Of a stretch of DNA of 36,961 nucleotides, positions 1 to 7,201 are shown piece by piece. The first letter of the stretch is position 1, and each line of letters begins with the position of its first letter. Origin of the DNA: Candidatus Makaraimicrobium thalassicum (GTDB lineage: Bacteria > Omnitrophota > Gorgyraeia > Tantalellales > Tantalellaceae); contig QNCM01000015.1 of assembly GCA_003644505.1 (NCBI GenBank), positions 1-36,961 of the forward strand, in the 5' to 3' direction. Made by a program: the position numbers and the translations under genes. The notes below the pieces were generated by a model, which saw only the letters and a list, made by a program, of their open reading frames with translations, did no database searches and was not told the origin of the DNA.

Positions 1-32
1 TGACTTATCATGATAATGCCACCTCCTGCCAT
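1..32 (-). CDS. 5' end of a gene cut by the window edge, possible transposase
   Basis: An ATG at 30-32 (minus strand) follows a strong Shine-Dalgarno, AAAGGAGG, five bases upstream, and ten codons are open to the edge (MAGGGIIMIS). The short peptide cannot be assigned by itself. Such starts occur in some ISNCY-type helix-turn-helix transposases from memory, and the repeated motif just upstream fits an insertion-sequence end, so a transposase is the best guess. This is inference; the rest of the gene lies outside the window. Confidence 0.4.
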   Translation of the reverse strand, partial: MAGGGIIMIS

Positions 33-124
33 ATCGTCCTCCTTTCGAAGCAACGATTATAGCACTTTCGAAGTGTAACATTTCTATTTTGTCAGAATGT
101 AACATTATCATTTTGGTGTTACAT
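1..124 (-). mobile_element. probable end of an insertion sequence
   Basis: Three related motifs are spaced through this short non-coding stretch: TGTAACATT at 74-82, TGTAACATT at 98-106 and the inverted TGTTACA at 117-123. The first two are each followed by a similar ATTTTG-containing tract. The array lies directly upstream of an edge gene with a strong ribosome site and ends 22 bp past the stop of the pseudopilin gene. Repeated sub-terminal motifs of this kind are typical transposase-binding ends. The other end of the element is not in the window, so the call rests on this architecture only. Confidence 0.4.
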
Positions 125-145
125 CAGATTTGAGAACGCCCGCGA

Positions 146-574
146 TTATTCCCAGACTACCCTGCCGTTAACATAAAGTATGTTTCCCCCGCCCTCAGCG
201 TGGTTTTTCGCCTTGTCCCTCACAAGGGGTGTCAGCGAAGAATTCCTGGCGGATAACCCTGCCGTATATATATAATCCGGCTCCCCGGGTGTCCCTATTA
301 CCTCAGTCGCGGGACAATCCATCAGACGCCTGTCAGCCAGATAATGTTCGTCGTAAAGGGTCTTAAGCGTGGGCGGAAATTTCTTTTTATGCTCCCCCGC
401 GTAAATGTATAACGCCAGCCCTATCTGGCGCAGGTTATTCGCGCATATGGTCTTTTCCATCTTTCGATAGTTATGCCGGATAACCGGCATCATCACCCCC
501 CCCACAATAAGCACTATGACGAAAACCAGCAGCAACTCACTTATCGTAAAACCTTTTTCAGGGCCCCGCATCAC
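146..574 (-). CDS. type II secretion/type IV pilus-like pseudopilin
   Basis: A small secreted pilin-like protein of 142 residues. The N-terminus has a class III signal: a short basic leader ending in Lys7-Gly8, predicted prepilin peptidase cleavage before Phe9, and Glu at position +5 of the mature chain (Glu13), followed by a hydrophobic helix to about residue 32. The body has the NNLRQIGLALYIYA-type helix common in the many pseudopilins (DUF1559/H-X9-DG-like) of PVC bacteria, and it ends in a Gly-Gly-Asn...Asn-Gly segment resembling the H-X9-DG tail. It overlaps the end of coaB by 4 bp, so it is probably co-transcribed at the tail of the ndk-coaB run. No assembly genes are nearby, so which system uses it is unknown. 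Confidence 0.85.
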   Translation of the reverse strand: MMRGPEKGFTISELLLVFVIVLIVGGVMMPVIRHNYRKMEKTICANNLRQIGLALYIYAGEHKKKFPPTLKTLYDEHYLADRRLMDCPATEVIGTPGEPDYIYTAGLSARNSSLTPLVRDKAKNHAEGGGNILYVNGRVVWE

Positions 575-1245
575 AGTAATGCCTCCACTTCGCCGATTAT
601 GACCCCGGCCATCTGCCTCTTGGTGAGTTCCTCAAACCTTTTAATATTACCGCCGGCGTCAATGAGGATATACTCTTTCTCCCCAGGCCCGAACGGGTCT
701 GTCTCCGTGTCTTTCTTGTTAATAATGATCATGTCCAGGCTTTTCGCTTTAAGTTTATTTTGCCCGTTCTCGACCGGGTTTTCCGATTCAAGAGCGAACC
801 CTACCTTTACAAGACCTTCTCTTTTACCCACTTCCAGCAGAATGTCCGTATTCTTCACGAACCTGACGGACAATGTTTCCTTTTTTTTGATCTTGTGTTT
901 TTTTTCTTTCTCCGGCCGGAAATCGCAGACCGCCGCCGCCATTATCAGACAATCGCACTCACTTACCCGTTCGACCACTCTGTCTCTCATTTCCCCCGCC
1001 GTTTTAACACCCACGGTCTCCACGCCTGCCGGCGGGGACAAGTTTACGGGTCCGCTTATCAGACACACATCAAACCCTCTTTCTGCGCATTCCGCGGCTA
1101 TCTCATACCCCATCATTCCGGTAGAATAGTTGGAAATATACCTGACAGGATCCAGAGGTTCGATGGTAGGTCCCGCCGTTACCAGGATCTTGCCGGCGGG
1201 GGTGGAGTCTTTATCCATTTTCAAATATTCATGCACTGTGTGCAT
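571..1245 (-). CDS. coaB: phosphopantothenate-cysteine ligase (CoaB)
   Basis: Joins 4'-phosphopantothenate to cysteine, the second step toward coenzyme A from pantothenate. The 224 residues hold the CoaB signatures in order: TAGPTIEPLDPVRYISNYSTG at 23-43 (nucleotide and dimer region), AAAVCDFRP at 103-111, a KIKKK lysine cluster at 118-122, NTDIL at 132-136 and GFALE at 149-153. In most bacteria this domain is fused behind CoaC as one Dfp/CoaBC protein. Here it is a separate gene starting 5 bp after the coaC stop, with AGGA upstream. A second in-frame Met at residue 10 is possible, but the first has the better ribosome site. Confidence 0.95.
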   Translation of the reverse strand: MHTVHEYLKMDKDSTPAGKILVTAGPTIEPLDPVRYISNYSTGMMGYEIAAECAERGFDVCLISGPVNLSPPAGVETVGVKTAGEMRDRVVERVSECDCLIMAAAVCDFRPEKEKKHKIKKKETLSVRFVKNTDILLEVGKREGLVKVGFALESENPVENGQNKLKAKSLDMIIINKKDTETDPFGPGEKEYILIDAGGNIKRFEELTKRQMAGVIIGEVEALL

Positions 1246-1250
1246 CGATA

Positions 1251-1790
1251 CTACGTTCCTAAAACCCTCTCCGTTTCTTCGACTATTCTCTCCAGCGGCG
1301 CCAGGCGCCCCTCGCCTTCACGTCCGCACGCCAGAGGCCCTTTTGCGGGATCGATAAAATGATACCCATTCTGCCTGAGATGCTCTATTTTTTCCCGCAC
1401 AATGGGATTATTGAACATCTTATCATTCATGGCCGGCGCAAAGACCACTGGACAGCCCGCGGCACATACTGTTGACGTCAGGATGTCGTCACAGATCCCT
1501 GCGGACACTTTCCCGATTATATCAGCGGTCGCGGGCGCGACCAGGATCACATCCGCCTCATCGGCCAGAGAAATGTGAGGGGGGCTGCTGTTTTCGGACA
1601 AACGAAACATGCCCCTGACTACTCGTTCCCCCGTGAGCGTCTCAAGCGTCAGCTGTGTGATAAACCGCCCGGCGGAACGGGACATCATACAACGCACGGC
1701 ATATCCTTTTTCCCGGAAAAGACCGATAAGGCTGCAGGCCTTGAAACTGGCGATGCTCCCGGTCACCCCCAGAAGTATGTTTTTCTTCAT
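1251..1790 (-). CDS. coaC: phosphopantothenoylcysteine decarboxylase (CoaC)
   Basis: A flavoprotein that decarboxylates 4'-phosphopantothenoylcysteine to 4'-phosphopantetheine. The 179 residues match a stand-alone HFCD-family CoaC: GVTGSIASFKA at 8-18 (FMN binding), SRSAGRFI at 37-44, the active-site His at 72 (PPHIS), PATADIIGK at 86-94, PAMNDKMFNNP at 119-129 and the substrate-flap Cys155 in LACGREGEGRL. It sits between rpoZ (13 bp upstream) and coaB (5 bp downstream), so the two halves of the usual CoaBC fusion are separate but adjacent. A GGAG motif lies 8 bases before the start. Confidence 0.95.
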   Translation of the reverse strand: MKKNILLGVTGSIASFKACSLIGLFREKGYAVRCMMSRSAGRFITQLTLETLTGERVVRGMFRLSENSSPPHISLADEADVILVAPATADIIGKVSAGICDDILTSTVCAAGCPVVFAPAMNDKMFNNPIVREKIEHLRQNGYHFIDPAKGPLACGREGEGRLAPLERIVEETERVLGT

Positions 1791-1802
1791 AATGCGGCTC
1801 CG

Positions 1803-1997
1803 CTAAACTCCCTTCAGCCTGACTTTATCCTCGGCTATCTCCTGGAGAGCAATCGTGGTAACCTTGTCTTTTGGTTCCGTTCCAACCAGCTTTTTCATTC
1901 CGGCGTTAAGTTCTACGGCCCTTAACGCCGCCAGGTTGCACAATTTATAAATACTACCGGTTTTTTCCAACAGGCTGTCCCTTGACACCTTCCTCAT
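1803..1997 (-). CDS. rpoZ: RNA polymerase omega subunit
   Basis: Small subunit that helps RNA polymerase assemble around beta-prime. The 64-residue protein has the omega pattern: an N-terminal helix, GSIYKLCNLAALRAVEL in the position of the conserved KFxLvxxAakRAreL motif, and a C-terminal helix TTIALQEIAEDKV. It lies directly after gmk, the usual gmk-rpoZ order, and has AAGGAGAG just before the ATG. Family members are 60-100 residues, so this is a short but complete version. Confidence 0.88.
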   Translation of the reverse strand: MRKVSRDSLLEKTGSIYKLCNLAALRAVELNAGMKKLVGTEPKDKVTTIALQEIAEDKVRLKGV

Positions 1998-2013
1998 CTC
2001 TCCTTATCCTTTC

Positions 2014-2613
2014 TTATTTTATATTGTCTTTCCGGCGGTCCCTTTCGGTCTCTACTATGGTCCTGAGTTCTTCCGCCGCCTTTTCTAAATTTTCATTAAC
2101 GATCAGATAATCATACTCGTCCGCGGATGCAATCTCGGCCCTGGACTCTTTCAGCCGGAGGGAAACCTGTTTTTTCTGATCCGTGTTTCTTTTCTTAAGC
2201 CTTGTTGCCAGTTCTTCAACCGACGGCGGCATTATGAACACGCTTATGCTTCCGGGAAAATCCTTTTTGACCGTCCTGGCGCCTTTAACGTCTATACTCA
2301 GGATTATATCCGTTCCTTCCTCTAACGCCTCCTGGATCTGTTCCCTTGAAGTACCGTAATAGTTCCCGAAGTTCTCTTCCCATTCCAGAAACTTCCCGTT
2401 CTCGATTCTCTCCCTGAATTCCTCTCTGGAAACGAATATGTAGTCCTGCTTATCCGTTTCCCCCTCTCTGGGCTGTCTTGTCGTATATGATATGGATCTC
2501 TTTATCCGGGGAACATTTTCCAGTAAACGGGTTATGAGTGTCGTTTTCCCGCTGCCGCTAGGGGCGGAAAGTACTATTATCAGAGGCTCCGTTTTCATAA
2601 AGCGGTGCGCCAT
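2014..2613 (-). CDS. gmk: guanylate kinase
   Basis: Phosphorylates GMP to GDP with ATP in purine nucleotide recycling and supply. The 199 residues contain the P-loop SAPSGSGKTT at 16-25, the GMP-binding region SISYTTRQPREGE at 40-52 with the following DYIFVSREEF, and FLEWEENFGNYYGT at 75-88. The length is normal. A second start at Met6 (2598) is equally good on family alignment because the core begins just after it. The gene starts 3 bp after the yicC stop and precedes rpoZ, the common yicC-gmk-rpoZ arrangement. Confidence 0.96.
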   Translation of the reverse strand: MAHRFMKTEPLIIVLSAPSGSGKTTLITRLLENVPRIKRSISYTTRQPREGETDKQDYIFVSREEFRERIENGKFLEWEENFGNYYGTSREQIQEALEEGTDIILSIDVKGARTVKKDFPGSISVFIMPPSVEELATRLKKRNTDQKKQVSLRLKESRAEIASADEYDYLIVNENLEKAAEELRTIVETERDRRKDNIK

Positions 2614-2616
2614 GCG

Positions 2617-3501
2617 CTATTCCACATTCTTTACCTGCTCCCGTATCTTTTCTATATCGCTTTTTAGCTCTATAACGGTCTGAGATATCCTGAAATCGCT
2701 TGATTTCGCCCCAATGGTATTCGCCTCCCTCTGCATTTCCTGGGCGATAAAGTCCAGCTTCTTTCCCGCGTCCGCTTTCACGTTACACATAACGTCTTTA
2801 TAGACGACCAGATGCCCTTTCAGGCGGGTGATCTCTTCGGCTATATCACAATTTTTGGCGAATAAAGCCACTTCTGTCTCCAGCCTGCCTTTCTCCATCT
2901 CGGCATTCTTCGCGATATCCCGGATAGACTGGACCAGTTTCTTGCGGTATCCGGCAACGCTCTGTTTTCCGTATTTCCTGATCTTCTGGATGTTCTTTTC
3001 CATTCTGCGGAGCCGCGTATTAAAATCTTCAGCCAGGCGCAGCCCTTCGCTTTTCCTGTACTCGAGCAGCTTCTCGAGCGCTTTTTCCAGCGCTCTCCTG
3101 ATATACGGCCAGATCTTTTCCTCTTTCCTCTCAACACTGCTTTCCATTACCCCGGGGAAACCTATCAGCGCCTGTATCTGTATCTCCCCCTTGACCCCCA
3201 GGCTTTTCTGGACTTTTTTAATCTTCCTGAGGTATTCCCGGGCAACGTTCGCGCTTATTTCTATCTTGTGCAGGCTTTTCTGGCCATCGCCGCCTTCCCT
3301 GGCTATCCTGACGAAAACCTTTCCCCGGAATATCTTCTTTTCCAGGATCCGCTTTATCTTCTCGTCCAGGAGAAAAAAACCGTTGAACGGATTACAGACA
3401 ACGCTCAGGCTTTTATGGTTCAGGGTTTTGATCTCCGCGATTATCCTGCCATATGGGCACTTTTCCGTGCCTTTGCCAAACCCGGTCATTGATCTTATCA
3501 T
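2617..3501 (-). CDS. yicC: YicC family endoribonuclease
   Basis: Member of the YicC/YloC family (YicC_N plus DUF1732), shown in other bacteria to be an endoribonuclease. The start at 3501 gives MIRSMTGFGKG, the nearly invariant family N-terminus. An upstream in-frame GTG at 3552 would add 17 basic residues and overlap ndk, and it is less likely. The C-terminal half carries KLDFIAQEMQREANTIGAKSSD near residues 248-269 and ends in KIREQVKNVE, both family hallmarks. The middle is rich in Lys/Arg helices. The length of 294 residues is typical. It lies between ndk and gmk. Confidence 0.93.
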   Translation of the reverse strand: MIRSMTGFGKGTEKCPYGRIIAEIKTLNHKSLSVVCNPFNGFFLLDEKIKRILEKKIFRGKVFVRIAREGGDGQKSLHKIEISANVAREYLRKIKKVQKSLGVKGEIQIQALIGFPGVMESSVERKEEKIWPYIRRALEKALEKLLEYRKSEGLRLAEDFNTRLRRMEKNIQKIRKYGKQSVAGYRKKLVQSIRDIAKNAEMEKGRLETEVALFAKNCDIAEEITRLKGHLVVYKDVMCNVKADAGKKLDFIAQEMQREANTIGAKSSDFRISQTVIELKSDIEKIREQVKNVE

Positions 3502-3542
3502 CTTTTTCCCGGACGCTCTCTTGCGCCTGCCTGCCGCAGCGA

Positions 3543-4040
3543 TCACACCCACCTCCGCTTCTTTGTTGTTTCCATGACCTCGGTCACAGGATAAATATCT
3601 ATCAGTATCTCATCCGGTTCGAACCAGAGTTTTATTTCCCTTTCGGCATCACCGGCATTGGCGGAAGCATGCGTGACATTCTCATATACCCCCGCTGTGG
3701 TGATCCTGCCATATGCGCCCCTTATTGAGACAGCATCCGCTTCTTCCGGATTGGTCGCCCCGCAGATATCCCTCACCTTTTTGATAGCGCTTTCTCCCCA
3801 GTATATGAGCGCCATGACTTTCTTTTTATGGTATTCCCCCATAATGTACCGGATAAGGTCTTCGAAGAAAGGCTGGTCCTTCAACTGGCAGTAATGTTTT
3901 TCGGCCAGCTCGCGGGAAACCTTTACTACCTTCGCCCCCACGATGTCCAGCTTTGTCTCTGACAGCCTCGTCAGGACATTACCCGTCAGGGATTTTTTTA
4001 ATCCGTCCGGTTTTATTAAAACAAGTGTCTGTTCCAGCAT
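3543..4040 (-). CDS. ndk: nucleoside diphosphate kinase
   Basis: Transfers the gamma-phosphate from NTPs to NDPs through a phospho-histidine, balancing NTP pools. KPDG is at 10-13, SIRGAYG at 105-111, and the catalytic histidine is His124 in ENVTHAS. At 165 residues it is longer than the usual 135-150. The extra length is a C-terminal tail (TEVMETTKKRRWV) beyond the EIKLWF core end, and the middle of the protein is divergent. AGAAGGGG precedes the ATG. It is the first gene of its operon, with a recognisable promoter at 4079-4106. Confidence 0.93.
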   Translation of the reverse strand: MLEQTLVLIKPDGLKKSLTGNVLTRLSETKLDIVGAKVVKVSRELAEKHYCQLKDQPFFEDLIRYIMGEYHKKKVMALIYWGESAIKKVRDICGATNPEEADAVSIRGAYGRITTAGVYENVTHASANAGDAEREIKLWFEPDEILIDIYPVTEVMETTKKRRWV

Positions 4041-4078
4041 ATTCCCCTTCTTTTCATTAAAAACATCCCAGCGCCCCT

Positions 4079-4106
4079 ATTTTAACAACTGCCAGTAAAA
4101 AGTCAA
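4079..4106 (-). promoter_or_regulatory. sigma-70-type promoter of the ndk operon
   Basis: Read on the minus strand, TTGACT (4101-4106) and TAAAAT (4079-4084) are separated by 16 bp, and the ndk ATG lies 38 bp further on. Both hexamers are close to consensus. Confidence 0.6.
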
Positions 4107-4140
4107 TGTTTTAAGCGCCCTTAGCTTCCCGCCCCGACGC

Positions 4141-4213
4141 TTCCGATCCCGCATCGTTTTCCAGTTCCACTCCCGGAGTGGCTACTCCCGGAGTGGCTAC
4201 TCCCGGAGTGGAA
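4141..4213. repeat. cluster of intergenic palindromes (one degenerate, three in tandem)
   Basis: The cluster starts with a truncated copy of the TTCCGATCCCGCATCGGAA palindrome (4141-4156, last bases lost). It is followed by three head-to-tail 15-bp units, CCACTCCCGGAGTGG at 4167-4181 then CTACTCCCGGAGTGG at 4182-4196 and 4197-4211. The outside is framed by TTCC and GGAA, so the block is an expanded form of the 19-bp palindrome TTCCACTCCCGGAGTGGAA found at 14321. It fills the space between the rsmI stop and the ndk promoter. Confidence 0.8.
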
Positions 4214-4219
4214 AAAAGG

Positions 4220-4888
4220 TCAAAAGACGACTATAAACTCGCCGCGGGGGTTGATCTTTGAAAAATGTTCCAGATGCCGGCTGGCTTTTTCTCGCCTTAT
4301 TTCTTCAAACTTCTTGGTTATTTCCCGCGCCAGCACGACTTCGCGGTCCCCCAGGATATCGAGGAAGTCCTCCAGGAATTTTATTATCCTGTGCGGGGAT
4401 TCATAAATTATTACGGTTCTTTCTTCGCCTTTCAGACTTTCCAGCTGCCTGCGTCTGCGCGCCCCGCGGTTCGAAAGAAACCCTTCAAAAATAAACTTGT
4501 GAGTCGGCCTGCCGGATAAGACCAGCGCGGCTACAAATGCCGTGGGCCCGGGAACCGCAGCAATGGGAATGTCGTTTTTTATGCATTCCCCTATTAGCGC
4601 GCTGCCGGGATCGGAAATACCCGGCGTGCCGGAATCAGAGATCAGCGCGATATTCCTGCCGCCCAGCAATGTCTCGATAAGCCGCGGGGTCTTTCTCTTC
4701 AGGTTGTATGAATGAAAGCTGGTAAGAGCTCCGCTTATCCCATGGGCCCTCAGCAAAACCTTTGACCTGCGTGTATCCTCCGCGGCTATCAGGTCCACCT
4801 CCTTGAGGATCCGTATAGCCCGTAACGTCATGTCCTCAAGATTCCCTATGGGCGTACTGACAATATAGAGTGTTCCCGGTACCGTCAT
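4220..4888 (-). CDS. rsmI: 16S rRNA (cytidine-1402 2'-O)-methyltransferase RsmI
   Basis: SAM-dependent tetrapyrrole-methylase-fold enzyme that methylates the ribose of C1402 in the ribosomal decoding site. The motifs are all present: GTLYIVSTPIGNLEDM at 5-20, AAEDTRRSK at 35-43, ALISDSGTPGISDPG at 81-95, PGPTA at 113-117, YESPHRI at 162-168 and AREITKKFEE at 187-196. The protein stops at 222 residues, about 50 short of the usual 270-290, so the C-terminal helical domain is missing while the catalytic domain is complete. It begins 4 bp after atpK and is probably the last gene of the V-ATPase transcript. Confidence 0.94.
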   Translation of the reverse strand: MTVPGTLYIVSTPIGNLEDMTLRAIRILKEVDLIAAEDTRRSKVLLRAHGISGALTSFHSYNLKRKTPRLIETLLGGRNIALISDSGTPGISDPGSALIGECIKNDIPIAAVPGPTAFVAALVLSGRPTHKFIFEGFLSNRGARRRRQLESLKGEERTVIIYESPHRIIKFLEDFLDILGDREVVLAREITKKFEEIRREKASRHLEHFSKINPRGEFIVVF

Positions 4889-4892
4889 TTCC

Positions 4893-5330
4893 CTACTTCG
4901 GAAGAGCCGTCATAACAAATACCATCACAAAGAGCGCCACTGTCTCGATGACTCCCAGGACCATTATGTAGTTACCGAACCCTTTCCCGCTCTCAGCCAG
5001 GGCGTCCGCCGCGGACGCTCCGGCCTTGCCCTGCATCCAGGCCGAACAGCCCATGGCCATCCCAGCGGCAAGTCCCATAACCATCTGAAAAGGATACACC
5101 GCGGGATCAAGATTGGCACTTTGTATGGCGTTCCTCAGTATCATCCCGTAAATAGTCTGTGAGAGGGGCGCCCCCACAAAGGCGATCAGGATAAAAGGCG
5201 CCATCTTGTTCTGCATAAACGCCTTCTTCCATGCGCCGATCGCGGCCATGCCAGCGGCTCCCGTGCCTAAAGCCGACCCTATCGCCGCGAAGGTCAGCGA
5301 AAGCCCCATATCTCCTAATCCTGAAACCAT
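4893..5330 (-). CDS. atpK: V-type ATPase proteolipid subunit K
   Basis: Rotor-ring subunit that carries the transported ion. The 145 residues form a duplicated hairpin with four membrane helices. Start chosen at 5330 (MVSGLGD) because AAGGAGG lies just upstream; a TTG nine codons earlier has no such site. Compared with Enterococcus hirae NtpK, the Na+ ligands appear kept: Ser57 (for Thr64) and Gln58 (for Gln65) in APLSQTIYG, Gln100 (for Gln110) in MQGKAG, and the essential acid Glu129 (for Glu139) in VIETVAL. This suggests Na+ coupling, by inference from alignment by eye. A 19-bp palindrome separates it from atpI. Confidence 0.95.
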   Translation of the reverse strand: MVSGLGDMGLSLTFAAIGSALGTGAAGMAAIGAWKKAFMQNKMAPFILIAFVGAPLSQTIYGMILRNAIQSANLDPAVYPFQMVMGLAAGMAMGCSAWMQGKAGASAADALAESGKGFGNYIMVLGVIETVALFVMVFVMTALPK

Positions 5331-5375
5331 GCTTCCTCCTTCTATGTTAAAACTCAACTATGCGTAGTTCCGTAG

Positions 5376-5394
5376 TTCCGATGCGGGATCGGAA
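5376..5394. repeat. 19-bp intergenic palindrome
   Basis: TTCCGATGCGGGATCGGAA: 7-bp perfect arms around a 5-bp centre. It lies in the 77-bp gap between atpI and atpK, inside the V-ATPase operon. The same element occurs twice at 31211-31253 and in degenerate form at 4141. Confidence 0.85.
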
Positions 5395-5407
5395 CCGGGC
5401 GTTATTC

Positions 5408-7201
5408 TTATTTCTCGCAGAACGGCTCATACTTCTTGCCGGACCATTGCATCCCTAAATGGCTCGAGAACTCAAGCATATTCAGTCTTATGCCGTGAAC
5501 GATAACCGCCATAAACCCCAGGATAATATTCAGCGTATGCCCCAGAAAAAGAATCACCGTCGCGGCCAGGGCGCCGATCACGCTGTGAACACCGCCTGCG
5601 AGGGCCATGTCATTAAAACTTTTAGCGACGATCACCGTAGCGTATCCTACCGCGAACAGCCTTAAATAGGAGACGATATCCGAAAATGAACTGATAACGC
5701 TCAGCGGCAATTCCGCCAGTGTCCCGAGCACGCCTTTAAGGATGCCTTTCTGTGGATTTGAGAACAGGAGGACAAGACCCGCGCCCAGAACGAACAGCCA
5801 GAGAGCGGACGAAGGGAATGCCTTGCTGATAACGAACTTTCCAGCGGCAAAAAACATTCCCCACAGGATCATGATCCATCCCGCCTCAGCCAGGGCTCTG
5901 GCGGAATTGATCACCTTCAGCCCCCTTAAAAAATGGGCAATGGTCAGATGCACGGCTCCTATCAAAAAGCAGATATATATCAAAAAGTCCTGGTTATTGT
6001 CCGCGAAACTGTTCACCCTCTCGATAACCAGACCTTTAAAAAAAGGCAGCTGCGCTATCTTCTCCGCTCCGAACCATGTGCCTGTGACCGTACCCCAGAC
6101 GATCGTTCCCACGCTTAAAAGGTACATCAAAAAAAACGGCTCAGTCGGCAGATCTTTCAACCTGCGGCGCGCCAAAAACGTCACCAGAAGAAAAAAAAGA
6201 CCGTACCCCGCGTCACCTATCAGCATCGCGAAGAACAGACTGAAAAAGACCAGAAAATAAAAACTTATGTCAAATTCATTGTATCCCGGGAGTGTGTTCA
6301 TGAACTGAAAGACCGGATCGATAATACTGATCCATCTGGGATTAGTTATGACCGTCGGGGTCTCGTCGGGGTTGTCCGGTTCTTCTATGAGATATCCCAG
6401 CCCGTGATGTTCCGCCATGGACGTAATCTTAGAAAGCATTTTGACGGGGCAAAATCCCTGAAGATACGAAAACTTTCCTTCCTCCTGCATCCCGAACTTG
6501 ACTTTCAGGACTTCCCTTTCTCCTTTCAGTTTCCTTTCACACTTCTTTATCGCCTCAAGAGCACGGGCCGCTTCTTTGAGAAAACCATCTATCTCCGCTA
6601 TCCCGCTGTTCAATCCTTCCAGTTCCTCTGTCATTTTTTCCGGACCCGCCGGCGGCGGCGTCATCTCCTCAAAGACCGGCGTTTCCTCATCCAAACCCCG
6701 GGATACGGCCACAAGATACGCATACCCTCTTTTTTCCCCGATAACATAATACCCTTTATCCTGCCCGGGCTTATTAAGCTCATTTTTTCTTGCGCGGTAA
6801 AACCTGATGCTTATCCCTTTTGCTTTTAACTCCGCGATGTCTTCGGGGTCGAATCCACCCCACGGCTCAAACCATTGTATCTGCCTTTTCAGCTCCTCGA
6901 TACTTGTCAATAAACTCTCTTTTGCGGTCCGGGCGGTCTCGACTTTGTCGGCCATCTCAAGGATATCCCTTTCGTGCGAACTCTCCCGCATTTCCTCCCC
7001 GCGCTTTTCCGCGTACGGAGAAAGTATTGAGAGCATCCTTTCTATTTTCGATATCCTGTCCTCAAGAAAATTTATTTCATGGTGAACGGGCGTTTTTACA
7101 TGCCTGATATGGAGCACCCCTGCCCTCTTGAGCCAGGGAAGGAACTTCTCCCTTTCATTTTCCGAGACCAGCACCGTAATTTTTTTCATCCGTTCGATCA
7201 T
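5408..7201 (-). CDS. atpI: V-type ATPase subunit I (a-like stator subunit)
   Basis: Membrane stator that forms the ion half-channels facing the K ring. The first 300 or so of 597 residues are cytoplasmic and rich in coiled coil (for example EDRISKIERMLSIL and the KEAARALEAIKKCERKL region). The rest has about seven membrane helices, including the family segment FFSLFFAMLIGDAGYG. The essential arginine is in SYLRLFAVGYATVIVAKSFN near residue 515. The start overlaps the atpD stop by 4 bp; Met5 is an alternative start. Length is normal for bacterial subunit I. Confidence 0.95.
   Translation of the reverse strand: MIERMKKITVLVSENEREKFLPWLKRAGVLHIRHVKTPVHHEINFLEDRISKIERMLSILSPYAEKRGEEMRESSHERDILEMADKVETARTAKESLLTSIEELKRQIQWFEPWGGFDPEDIAELKAKGISIRFYRARKNELNKPGQDKGYYVIGEKRGYAYLVAVSRGLDEETPVFEEMTPPPAGPEKMTEELEGLNSGIAEIDGFLKEAARALEAIKKCERKLKGEREVLKVKFGMQEEGKFSYLQGFCPVKMLSKITSMAEHHGLGYLIEEPDNPDETPTVITNPRWISIIDPVFQFMNTLPGYNEFDISFYFLVFFSLFFAMLIGDAGYGLFFLLVTFLARRRLKDLPTEPFFLMYLLSVGTIVWGTVTGTWFGAEKIAQLPFFKGLVIERVNSFADNNQDFLIYICFLIGAVHLTIAHFLRGLKVINSARALAEAGWIMILWGMFFAAGKFVISKAFPSSALWLFVLGAGLVLLFSNPQKGILKGVLGTLAELPLSVISSFSDIVSYLRLFAVGYATVIVAKSFNDMALAGGVHSVIGALAATVILFLGHTLNIILGFMAVIVHGIRLNMLEFSSHLGMQWSGKKYEPFCEK

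Noticed and set aside
1251-1253. Broken CoaBC fusion
   Set aside because: Each half is complete, with its own start and ribosome site; separate genes are known in other lineages.
3502-3552. Upstream GTG start for yicC
   Set aside because: It would add 17 basic residues before the nearly invariant MIRSMTGFG and overlap ndk.
4165-4213. CRISPR or centromere iterons
   Set aside because: The 15-bp units abut with no spacers, and the same element appears as a lone palindrome elsewhere, so a small expanded palindrome explains it.
5331-5357. Upstream TTG start for atpK
   Set aside because: A perfect AAGGAGG sits just before the ATG at 5330, inside the longer frame.
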